DNA of 64,000 bases, from positions 590,001-654,000 of the forward strand of contig LSRY02000045.1 in NCBI GenBank assembly GCA_001643675.2, given 5' to 3'. This DNA comes from Monocercomonoides exilis. Its lineage: Eukaryota > Preaxostyla > Oxymonadida > Polymastigidae. The position numbers were made by a program, and so were the translations under genes. Below, piece by piece: positions 47,302 through 57,200 of the stretch. Each line of letters opens with the position of its first letter. The stretch's first letter is position 1. Below the pieces are notes generated by a model. It saw only the letters and a program-made list of their open reading frames with translations, did no database searches and was not told the DNA's origin.

Positions 47302-48830
47302 TTAAACCCTCATGCCTAGCACCTTGCCGTGCGGCGGATGACCAGAGGGACTGCGGATGAAGGTGCGGCCTCTATCCCTACTCCCTCCCCCTCTTGCGCT
47401 GTTTTCGGGGGTTCTCGATCGGGTCTTCTGTACTTGAGCGGGCATGACAATTTGTCCTATGCTTCTCTCTCCGCGTTTCCCCCGATCGGTTTCGAGCTTC
47501 TTTTGCAAGGCAGTTTGTCTACGCTCCGTAAGCTCCATAATGTTGCGGGGAATTAAGGAGGGTGTCTCATCACCCTTGGGGAGTTGTGCTATATCGCTCT
47601 CGTGCTGCGAACTCCTCTCTCGAATTGGCACTCGTCTCTTCGATCTCTTTCTCTTGCTCATGTCCCCTTCTCCCCCAGATTGTGATATCTCTTCAGGATA
47701 CTCTTTTGTTTCAGATTCTGTATTCTCATTTCCAATATCCTTTCTTTCGCTATCCTTCTCCGACTTGTCTCCCTTTTCAGCAAGGGGTACTGTGCCACCG
47801 ATTGTCTCCAGGATCCAATTTGTGTCTTGAACCGGTAAAACGGTGTAATACTCCTGGACCACCCTCGAACCTGGCGCACATCTCGTATAAGCATTGATTG
47901 CTTTCCAATCTGCATCTTGTTGTCTTGCTAAATGTGTTATCACAGCGTGTCTTATCGAGAACGCGGTATATGTGTCGGGTATTTCGTTCTCTCTCAAAAT
48001 AGCCGAAAGTTCTTCTTTGATCCTCTTCAAGTTTGCAGGTTGTCTCTCACTGATATTGAACCACACATGTTCACCTTAAATAGCTGTCTTTGAATAATCC
48101 TTCCAACGTTGGAGCGCTGCAACAGCATCTATACGTGGGTTTGGATGTTCATTAATAATAACTATTATAATCTCCTCAGGATGTTTTTGTTTTTGCTTGT
48201 GTCTGGTCAAATTTATCCTTGAATATCGTTGTCTCCATTCTCATTCTTTCCTGTTCCGCTGTCCTTTCGTCCCCAAAAATCATTGTCAGGATGAGAGCTC
48301 TCCTCTGGAGGATCTGTGGGTCCGTCATATCATGGTTGGCTTCTGCCCATTTGGTGATTATTGTGAGATCCTTCATCGAATTGAATCGTTTGCCCCTTCT
48401 TGTCTTCTCTCCAACATAGGTTTTAAGTTATATATTTCAATGTCCTTTGCATCCATTTTCGTCTCTCCGAAAAGGTTAATAGGATTCAGTGCTTTCCGCA
48501 CTATCTGATTAATCACTCCACAAGTCAGGTTAGTATTTGAAAGCTTTTCAGTGAACTCTGTCATAATCCACTTGGCATCTCTGGTTGTGAGGGGGTCGGT
48601 ATCTTCCATGCTCTCTCTATCAAGAAATTGCTTGAATCTTCGAAGCGATCTCCACGTGTCTCTTTCGCTCTTTTGATTTCTGAGTATTGCTGCTGCTATA
48701 TCTCTTGCTCCAACGTATTCTTCCCATGTTAGGAAGAGGTCTCTTACTTGTATATTCTCTTCTCCAGTGTGACGGATATCACCTCTCCTGGGGGTAGTTT
48801 CCAGCCTTCCCTTCTCATCTTCGCTGCTGG
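47302..48830 (-). pseudogene. Tyrosine recombinase of the DIRS-like element
   Basis: N-terminal core-binding-like segment around 48770-48430 (LFLTWEEYVGARDIAAAI, LRRFKQFLDRESM), then, after a one-base shift near 48425, TYVGEKTRRGKRFNSMKD and an Arg-I-like context (IFGDERTAEQ). A second shift in the A-rich stretch near 48190 leads to HPEEIIIVIINEHPN; a TAA near 48075 interrupts before the catalytic C terminus AFSIRHAVITHLARQQ ... INAYTRCAPG ... VVQEYYT, with the Arg-II and Tyr nucleophile contexts. The family integrates circular cDNA by site-specific recombination. About 190 further residues (Lys/Glu/Ser-rich) follow the catalytic Tyr. The His usually three before Arg-II appears to be Phe here. 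Confidence 0.75.
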
Positions 48831-51056
48831 TGTCATGCACTCCTGAAAGGTCCCCAGGGTCTTTATCGAATGCCCAGACTGCAGTAGCGGGGTCCAGGTC
48901 TGCCCCCGCCAGGCTGGCAGAATCAGAATCGTTTGTTCCCTCTGGGCTTCCTTCATCTTCTCTTTCAGGGTCCGTCCAATGTTTCTCAGGAACGGGTGGA
49001 CAAGCACTATGTCGTCTTCTGGTGTTCCTCTCTCTTTCTTCCTTCTCACGGAGGATAGTCTCCAAGTACTTCCGCAGGGCACAGGCGCAATCTGTTCTGA
49101 GATTGTTTCTAGTGTTCTCTGTGCGACTATTTGTAATATCTCTGCGACTTTCTCCCCTTTCAGTGCATAATCCGGCTTTTTCGCCATCCGGCTGAGTGCA
49201 TCTGCTTCCGTGTTCTGGTCTCCCGGGAGATGTTCCGTTTGTATCGTAATGTCCAGGCTGTTCAGTTTCTTCTCTAATGCTCTCAGTGTTGGAATGAGCG
49301 ATGGCGCTCCCCTCTTCTTCTGTATTGTCCATCTGGTGGACATGTTGTCTGTCTTCAGACGAATATGGTCTATCTTCTGTTGTTGCAGCCATGCTTCCTT
49401 TTTCTCTTGAGTCCTCAACACTGCTCTGGACTCCATCTCGTTTATTGCAAGCGTGCTTTCCTGGAGGGCCCAACTCCCGTGGACATATATTTTCTCCTCT
49501 CTGCTCACAATCGGAACTGTTTACATAGAACCCCATCACAGCTTTGACGAGTCCGTTATAAACTCTGCTGGCCTTGTTCTCTTCCTTAGACACCTCTGTC
49601 TGTTCTCTTGCAGAATTTTCCTCCAATGTATTAATTCTCCCAGAATCATTGGGTTGGGTATCACTGTCCCGTTCCAGCCTCCGCGGGCTATTGCATGCCT
49701 CAGCACGTATTGCATGCGCTTCATCCACAAGCTCGCTGGTGGGTGTTGTAACCTCACAAAATTCAGCCTCCCGAGGAGTGCTGCTAAGTCCCTCGTCTTT
49801 TGTCTCCTCCTCTTCTGTGCCTGTGCTATCCAGATTCGCACATCCTCCAGGAGCAACATTCTCTTCCTCTCTTGGAGCGTCACTTCCATCTTCTCTGAAT
49901 TCCAACTCCATCCCAAAAACTCCACGCTCCTTGCGGGTTCTAGCTTCAGCTTCTCCTCCGACAGAATCCAGCCCAGATACCTCAGGAACTGTTCCATTTC
50001 CTGAGAGATCAATCTCAATGCATCCCTGTCTAGGTGCATGAGGAGAATGTCGTCCAGGTATATTTCTAGCTTCACTTTCAAGTGTTCTCTGATAAACGAT
50101 GCTACCCGTCTCATTATCTTCGTGAATACTTTGGGCGCGTCCTTTGCTCCAAATGGCATCCCCACGTAAGCTTAGCATTGACTTTGAAAGCTGAAGCACA
50201 GATAGAGACTGAATTGCTCGTCCACTTTGACATGTTGATAAGCACTCGATATGTCCAGAGTTGTTATCCAGTCGTTCTCCTCCAGGAGTTCCACAACTGT
50301 CTCCTGGGAATCCATCTTGAAGTGTTTTCCCTGCACTTCCTCGTTTAGAGCTCTGCAATCCAGGATCTTCTTCCACTTTCCGTTTTTCTTTATCACCATG
50401 AATGTCGGGCTGAACCACTTCACCTCCGACTATGACACTGGATTCACCACTCCGTCCTTCACTTCCTCCTTTAGAAGGGATGAATAATTCCTCGTCATCT
50501 CCGTCGTCCCCCGAAACTCTTGTCTGTGTTTTCTCTCCTCGAGCAAGATGAAGGAGTGGGGACTTTTCCATCGAGCTCTTATTCCACGGCTCACTAGTTT
50601 GTCTCCCCCAATCTTCTTCCACTAGCTCAGCCTGTTTGCAAGCCTCCCAGGAAGTGGCTTCTTCGGTGGTCCAATATCTTCGCTCATCCTCACTTCTTGC
50701 TTCTTGCGTCCATATTGCATCTGTGTATTCCCTTCTCCTTCGAGAATATCTGCAGTTACTGTCTTCGAGCTCTCCTCCAGGGTGCTCCCAATTGGGTACT
50801 CGATATCAGTCCCAAAAGCTCATTGGACTCCCTTCTCCTTCTCCTTCTCGTTTCCCATATCACTCCTCTGTATCGTCACTCGGAGATATGAGGAGTCTCC
50901 TTCTATTCTCGTTGCCTCGTGTTGCACATCTTCAATCGATATCTCTCCCGCAGAATCCCCTTTGGTTTCTTGTTCTCTCTCCTTCTCCTGGTCTAGCAAG
51001 CTCACTACCTTTCCGATGTTCACGTATTGTTTCGACACTTCCGTTTCTGATCTCAT
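48744..51056 (-). pseudogene. Reverse transcriptase / RNase H of the DIRS-like element
   Basis: One continuous frame from ATG 51056 reads KEEVKDGVVNPVS, SPTFMVIKKNGKWKKILD, TTLDISSAYQHV (catalytic Asp), MPFGAKDAP, and IYLDDILL (the YxDD active site near 50060). RNase H follows with TDSS, LKTDNMSTRW and EADALSRM. Near the end ILILPAWRGQTWTPLL resembles the usual segment after DIRS RNase H. Six in-frame stops (near 50818, 50623, 50433, 50173, 49537 and 49525) break it, so it is a relic. A long open frame in a second reading (48373-50622) overlaps it completely, and its 3' part is the start of the recombinase. Overlap of RT and recombinase frames is known in DIRS-1. Confidence 0.85.
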
Positions 51057-51268
51057 CTCTCCAAGAGCTGCAGTTTCTTGTTATGTGGTCATTTTACTGG
51101 AATTTGACTCTCTCACTCTTCTCTCGGTCTTGCGGCAAAGCGCTGCTCTTTCTTTTATCTCTGCACTCTCTCCTCTCTTCCTCCTCACTCCTGCGACCAT
51201 TTGCTGGCTCCAATTGTTGATTCCACTGCTGTCTTTCCATGAGTCCTTGGAGGAGCAGGTGGCAATGG

Positions 51269-52400
51269 TCAAGTGATAGGGACTGGACTCCCAGCATTGG
51301 TTGGGACGAATTGTGCTTTGAACCAAGGTGTTTTCTTCTTCGCTCTGAAATCTATGAAGCTCCTTCTGTATCCCCTTCTCTGGAGCTGTCTGCATACGAA
51401 TCCCTGTGTGCTACTGCTCGAATTGTGTCTTCTCGGGGTCCCGCTTCTGGCCGTTGCAAGGCCGAACACTGCTAAGGAATAAGGAGATGCATCGCACCCT
51501 GCTGCATCTCCCTCTGCTTGAAAAAAGCTAGTGCTCTCTTCCAGTTTTTTTAGGTTCTCCGGCTCCTCTTTAGACATTCCTCCTTCTAAGAAGCCTTTCG
51601 CGCTTTCCCAACCCGATTGGTGTATTCCTTTCAGTAAGTTTATTCTGCTGATGCAGTCAGCGATAAGCGCATAGGCGCAAAACAATCCTCTCAGTCGTTC
51701 CTTCTCCTCCTCGGACTGGTGAGTTCTCTTCAGCTCCGTGGCTGTTAGGGCTGCGATTGATTTTGCAGATTCAAAGCCCGATTCCAGGGCAGGCTGGAGG
51801 AGTTCAATTACTCGGCTCGCTTCTGGTGAGTCTCTTCTCCCTTTTGATGTTATGGATGTTCTGGACAGCGCGTTCCAACTTGTGTTCGTGTGTCCTGAAA
51901 AAAACTCTTTCTCACACTCGGGAATAAATGTATTTGGTATGTCTTCGCTCATTCTTTTCGAGCTAACTTTCCAAAACTCAATGAACTTCCTAAACTCGCC
52001 CTCCTGTCTCCGGGGTATCAACCACTCCCTGGGAAAAATTCTTGCAAAGTCTTCTTTTCCTTCTCTTTCTTCCTTAAATTCTTGCTCTTCCGAATCCCAC
52101 TCGCTATCCTCTTCGTCCTCCTGTCTCTTCGTTCGGCAATATGTGCGACGTACTCTCTCACGCTTTTCTTGTTTCCCTCTAGCGGTCACGTCAATAATAT
52201 TTGTTACAGATTCAGACTTGCTCTGTCTTTACCGAGATCTTCTTCTTTGTCGTTCTCTCTTTTCTTTTTTCATTGGTGTCACTTCTATTACTTCGGCAAG
52301 ACTTGCCCATGTTTGGCTGCTTGCGAATTCTTCCATCATCCTTTCAACTCTCATCAGTATCAACGTAAGATCAAAACCCTTTCCCTCTCCGTCTTTGTTT
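51269..52400 (-). pseudogene. Gag-like protein of the DIRS-like element
   Basis: Starts near 52350 with coding-like MEEFASSQTWASLAEVIEV, a basic stretch, then TAA near 52227, after which the frame is open to 51269 (VTARGKQEKRERV ... FPREWLIPRRQEGEF ... ALIADCISRINLLKG). No zinc knuckle is seen. Assignment rests on position upstream of RT and general composition, not on a conserved motif. Confidence 0.55.
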
Positions 52401-52590
52401 GTTTTCCGAACAGGTTTTTATTCCATTTCTGATGCGGAAAATGATGTCAAAGAAAATGTGAGTTTTAACGAAGTTTGATCTTAAACCACACATTATTCAT
52501 AAACAAAACTCAGAATTTATAAGCAAACCTGCTCCTTGCGTTTGTTGATTCGCGGAATTGCGAATTTTGCAAATAACTGTGAACAATAAA

Positions 52591-52861
52591 ATTTCGCATA
52601 CCCCCAAAATTTATATGAGTTTAAAAATAATCACCAATATTGATTTTTATAAAGAAATATTTGATTTTTCTCATTTTTGCGAAAAAGTTAACAATCAGCA
52701 AACAGTAGTTTGTTTGATAAATTCTGAATGAAAAAATGTTTAGATGTTTCTTTTTAAAAACTTCCAAGATAATAAAAAAATAAAAGTTATAGGTGTATTT
52801 GATGTCCATTCATAATATTTGGCTATTCTTCAGAACATTGTGATAATAAAAAAAGTGATTA
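52591..52861. other. Short AT-rich spacer between the DIRS-like element and MITE copy 2
   Basis: No gene or repeat recognised; A/T-rich with poly-T and poly-A runs. Confidence 0.4.
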
Positions 52862-53107
52862 TATGGATAATTTTATTTGAAAAGTCGCAAATGTTTAATT
52901 TTCAAGTGAACCAAAAATTTCATATTTTGCTCATATTTTTGTTTCCACTCTCGAATCTTTTTCAGAATGAATGAAATAGCATTATCCAGAAATAAATTCC
53001 ATATTTGTGAAGTTTGGTATACGTCAACAAAAATTTGAGCCAAATATGAAATTTTTGATTTATTTGAAAATTAAACAATTGCGACTTTTCAAAAAGATTT
53101 ACTCATA
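52862..53107. mobile_element. 246-base MITE, copy 2
   Basis: Internal sequence nearly the same as copy 1 at 27797 (for example CACTCTCGAATCTTTTTCAG), ends TGGATAA...TTTACTCA, flanked by TA. Its right end and right flank (GATTTACTCATATTTAAG) are repeated exactly at copy 3. Confidence 0.85.
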
Positions 53108-53728
53108 TTTAAGAAAAAAACATTTTTATGGATTGGAATTTTGAAATACTTTTTGATACTTGAAAAAAAACAATTTTTTAAAATCACACATATATCAGAA
53201 TAATATTTCAAATATTTATTAAAAATTGATAATTATGAAACAAAAACAGATACAAGGATGCTTATTATAATGTTGTTATATTTTATAAATTGATTTATGA
53301 GATTAAAAAACATAAAAAATAATAAAAAGATGAATTGAACAATCTTTTGCGTTATTGAGAAATTTTTACATAAATTTGAAATTTATGCATGACATTTTGA
53401 TTTAAGCAAGTGATTTTGAAAATTTTAAGAAAAATTGAAAAAAAGGCAGTAATTTTCAGTTTCTCTCTCTTATTTCATATTAAATTAAATTGTGGGAAGA
53501 TCTCAAATTTTTGCAATATTTTTTGTTGGTTCGAAAATAATTGTTAATATGTCACAATAATTTTGAAGTATTTGACGTATAATTTCCAGAACATTCTCCG
53601 ACAAATTTTGTTAAATAAATCATTTTTCGTATTTTTGTGACAATCGTTTATTTGAAAAAACATAATTTTTCGTTAAATACGTTTGTTGAAATGTTTTTTT
53701 ACAACATAAGATTATCAACAATTAACAT

Positions 53729-54012
53729 GGGTGATTATTTTTGATTTCATAACTTTTTTCTTGGTGTGAATTATTCAATGGTGATAATTGTTTGATTTGA
53801 TAGGTCTCACAAAAATGGTTCATCCATTTTGATTGTTTCAAATAACAGATTTTTCAAATGAAAGTGAGAAATAAATACTTCAATTGTACAATAACTTATC
53901 AATGTTTTATCATAAATATTCTTCACAAATTTTTGAACCGAATTTTTTTAAAGAAAAAATATGATTTGTCAAAATTTTTTTGAAAAGTGACATCAGATCA
54001 AAAATTTGACCC
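53729..54012. mobile_element. Candidate second MITE family inside tandem unit 1
   Basis: The left edge GGGTGATTATTTTTGATTTC and the right edge, inverted, GGGTCAAATTTTTGATCTG are imperfect inverted repeats 284 bases apart. Related left-edge motifs occur at 1863, 12443 and 2049 (inverted). Repeated at 55004-55287 by the tandem duplication. Not confirmed by a target duplication. Confidence 0.45.
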
Positions 54013-54136
54013 ATTGTGGTTAATTCAAAACCACTCCGTTTCCATTATTCTCATCCAAAACGAAAAAATTCACTATAACGCTTATCAGTTATTTGCAAAC
54101 TTCTTTTAAGAAGAAAATTTTCAAAGCAAAAAATTA

Positions 54137-54382
54137 TATGGGTAATTCTTTTTGAAAAGTCGCAAATGTTTAATATTCAAATAAATCAAAAATGTCATAT
54201 TTGGCTCAAAATTTTATTCTCAAACACCAAATTTCACAAACACGAAATCTGTTACTTGATAATGCCATTTCACAAATACTTATGAAGATTCATAAGCGGT
54301 TATAGAAATTTGAGCAAAATATGAAAAGAATTTTTTATTTGTAAATTAAACAATTGCGACTTTTCAAAAAGATTTACTCATA
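54137..54382. mobile_element. 246-base MITE, copy 3 (chimera of copies 2 and 4)
   Basis: From the left end to about 54353 it matches copy 4 (GCTCAAAATTTTATTCTC, TTTATTTGTAAATTAAACA). From the following ATTGCGACTTTTC to its end and flank (GATTTACTCATATTTAAG) it matches copy 2. This is the expected recombination joint of the tandem duplication. Confidence 0.9.
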
Positions 54383-55003
54383 TTTAAGAAAAAAACATTT
54401 TTATGGATTGGAATTTTGAAATACTTTTTGATACTTGAAAAAAAACAATTTTTTAAAATCACACATATATCAGAATAATATTTCAAATATTTATTAAAAA
54501 TTGATAATTATGAAACAAAAACAGATACAAGGATGCTTATTATAATGTTGTTATATTTTATAAATTGATTTATGAGATTAAAAAACATAAAAAATAATAA
54601 AAAGATGAATTGAACAATCTTTTGCGTTATTGAGAAATTTTTACATAAATTTGAAATTTATGCATGACATTTTGATTTAAGCAAGTGATTTTGAAAATTT
54701 TAAGAAAAATTGAAAAAAAGGCAGTAATTTTCAGTTTCTCTCTCTTATTTCATATTAAATTAAATTGTGGGAAGATCTCAAATTTTTGCAATATTTTTTG
54801 TTGGTTCGAAAATAATTGTTAATATGTCACAATAATTTTGAAGTATTTGACGTATAATTTCCAGAACATTCTCCGACAAATTTTGTTAAATAAATCATTT
54901 TTCGTATTTTTGTGACAATCGTTTATTTGAAAAAACATAATTTTTCGTTAAATACGTTTGTTGAAATGTTTTTTTACAACATAAGATTATCAACAATTAA
55001 CAT

Positions 55004-55287
55004 GGGTGATTATTTTTGATTTCATAACTTTTTTCTTGGTGTGAATTATTCAATGGTGATAATTGTTTGATTTGATAGGTCTCACAAAAATGGTTCATCC
55101 ATTTTGATTGTTTCAAATAACAGATTTTTCAAATGAAAGTGAGAAATAAATACTTCAATTGTACAATAACTTATCAATGTTTTATCATAAATATTCTTCA
55201 CAAATTTTTGAACCGAATTTTTTTAAAGAAAAAATATGATTTGTCAAAATTTTTTTGAAAAGTGACATCAGATCAAAAATTTGACCC
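55004..55287. mobile_element. Candidate second MITE family inside tandem unit 2
   Basis: Same as 53729-54012, shifted by 1,275 bases through the tandem duplication. Confidence 0.45.
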
Positions 55288-55411
55288 ATTGTGGTTAATT
55301 CAAAACCACTCCGTTTCCATTATTCTCATCCAAAACGAAAAAATTCACTATAACGCTTATCAGTTATTTGCAAACTTCTTTTAAGAAGAAAATTTTCAAA
55401 GCAAAAAATTA

Positions 55412-55657
55412 TATGGGTAATTCTTTTTGAAAAGTCGCAAATGTTTAATATTCAAATAAATCAAAAATGTCATATTTGGCTCAAAATTTTATTCTCAAAC
55501 ACCAAATTTCACAAACACGAAATCTGTTACTTGATAATGCCATTTCACAAATACTTATGAAGATTCATAAGCGGTTATAGAAATTTGAGCAAAATATGAA
55601 AAGAATTTTTTATTTGTAAATTAAACATTTGCGACTTTTCAAAAAGAATTACCCATA
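55412..55657. mobile_element. 246-base MITE, copy 4
   Basis: Ends TGGGTAA...TTACCCA, nearly perfect inverted ends flanked by TA. Its right terminal repeat has ATTTGCGACTTTTC and GAATTACCCATATATC, unlike copies 2 and 3, so it is the original right partner of the crossover. Confidence 0.85.
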
Positions 55658-56059
55658 TATCTGATTAATTGATCAAAATCAAAATATTTGTTTTTCAAAG
55701 AAAAACGGTTTCTCTTGATTGAACTTCTTTGCAATTATTAACAAATGAAATGTCCAAGGAATGCATCGATTATTTTTCCTGATAAACTTGATTTCCAATG
55801 TTGATTCGACTTTTCATTTGAATAGAATTTTTCATTTGCATTATACGCATGAACTTAACACAAATGCGAAAATTGAACACTCATATTCGATGCATCAAAA
55901 AATTTGATAAATTTAGTGGTTAGTATTTTATTCAAACAAAAAATATTTAATTTTTATTTATTATTCAATCATGCTTTAAAATTGAAAAGTTCACAGTTGA
56001 TAGTTAACATTTGTCTCTTTAATGGCATATAAGATAAAGATCTCAATTCTTGTTCATTT
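55658..56059. other. AT-rich intergenic, nothing recognised
   Basis: No frame. It ends in TTCATTTACAG directly before coding-like sequence, which could be a 3' splice site of a lost gene. Confidence 0.4.
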
Positions 56060-56602
56060 ACAGAATGTGGAAGCAGAACATCAGCCAACGGAGGGTCGAT
56101 GATGCTGTGTGTCGGGAATGGAAATGAAGTGAAAGTGAAAGGTGGATCTTTTGATGAGTGCTATTGCTCTGCATCATTTGGACTTGTGGGATTAATTCAT
56201 CTTCGATTGATGAAGGAAAATCAAAATTTCCTGATCTCCTCTTCCTTTGGCAAAAACACAGCCAAATGGGGAAGTGACATCTTTGTTATTTCACCCAATC
56301 TGGAATAAACAGCAAAATCAGAAAACATCACATGTGTGGAAGCCTCTTTGGATTCTCTTGAGAAAGTGAGAGGATATGACAACGGAAACAACAGTGTGGC
56401 CATTCCTGTCTGCATCTATCTCCTTCCCATTCCAACAGAAATATATGTGAGAAGCACCGAGGCATCTGATCACTCACATTGTGGAATTGTTCAATTCTCA
56501 TGTTTGACAATGAAGCGCTCTCTCACAAGGCAAACAGGAACAAAGAAAGTTGTAGTGAATAGAATGATCGCGATGAGTGATGAATTGGCCTTGAAAGAAT
56601 AG
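56060..56602 (+). pseudogene. Fragment of a second beta-helix surface-protein gene
   Basis: In frame from about 56060: ECGSRTSANGGSMMLCVG, KGGSFDECYCSASFG, then FGKNTAKWGSDIFVISP, a TAA at 56306-56308, then VAIPVCIYLLPIPTEIYV and SHCGIVQFSCLT. The order (G-x-D-I-F motif, then a short linker, a hydrophobic PVCIYL segment and CG...C) matches the module boundaries of the giant gene, but the sequence is not a copy of any one of its seven modules. It is a fragment of about 180 codons with one stop, so it derives from a different family member. Confidence 0.7.
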
Positions 56603-57200
56603 AAACATGAAATCAAAGGAAATGATGATGAAAGTGGCTGGACAGTCTCTGATTCAAGTTCAACGTCCAATTCAACGATGATAACATCAAGTGTTGAAAC
56701 AGAATTATTAAAAATTATCTTCTCTCTTTCATCTTCCCTTCCTCTTCACTCCATTTTCAATGTCTCTTCATCATCATCTCTTCTTCCTCCTCATCCCACT
56801 ACTCTTCTTCTTCAATTCCAAACACAAAAATATGCACATTGATCTGATAGCGAAACTTCAATACACTTGCATCCCTTTCACCATTGTTATCTCATGCAGT
56901 TGCGCCACAGCACTGTCCCACATACAGCCTACAGTATCAAAACCACAAGTTCAGATACACTTTTCTCCTTTAACTACCATATAATCATCAACAAATCCAC
57001 TTCTACTCTTTGCAGATTCTTCTTCTCCAGTAACTCAGGAAGCAATTCTTTCTCCGCATCCTGCGATACATTCCTCCAATCTCCCCACTCTGCCTCCAGC
57101 ACCCTCCCTTCTGCTTTCACCCCACCATGAGCACTCACTCTCTATTACAACACACATTCGACAACCTAATCATCAAATGTACTTGATATAGCTCATACAC
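56603..57200. other. No gene recognised
   Basis: Short C/T-rich stretches with no consistent frame. It may be the 3' edge of the decayed minus-strand gene at 57.2-61.1 kb. Confidence 0.35.

Larger units (their letters stand above)
46670..52590 (-). mobile_element. DIRS-like tyrosine-recombinase retrotransposon, degraded
   Basis: A block of about 5.9 kb, clearly richer in G/C than its surroundings, carries on the minus strand a gag-like frame, reverse transcriptase with RNase H, and a tyrosine recombinase, in the order typical of DIRS elements. Candidate inverted termini are GCGAAT...GAGCAGGTTCG near 47224 and its inverted relative CAAACCTGCTCC...ATTCGC near 52527. The motif GATCTTAAACC occurs at both coding edges (47299 and 52479). 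Boundaries are approximate. All three coding regions contain stops or frameshifts, so this copy is unlikely to move on its own. Confidence 0.8.
53108..55657 (+). repeat. Tandem duplication, two units of 1,275 bases
   Basis: Unit 1 is 53108-54382 and unit 2 is 54383-55657, each ending in a MITE. The units look identical apart from the last stretch of their MITEs. No gene lies inside. The breakpoint is in the right terminal repeat of the MITEs, consistent with unequal crossover. Confidence 0.9.

Noticed and set aside
48373-50622. The upstream two thirds of the 749-codon frame as an independent gene
   Set aside because: It overlaps the RT/RNase H frame and shows no recognisable domain; only its end (about 48830-48373) looks like recombinase. 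Noted as a finding instead.
51738-52478. 246-codon plus-strand frame over the gag-like region, and other plus-strand frames at 47.3-51.5 kb
   Set aside because: Antisense of the DIRS-like coding regions, with no domain content.
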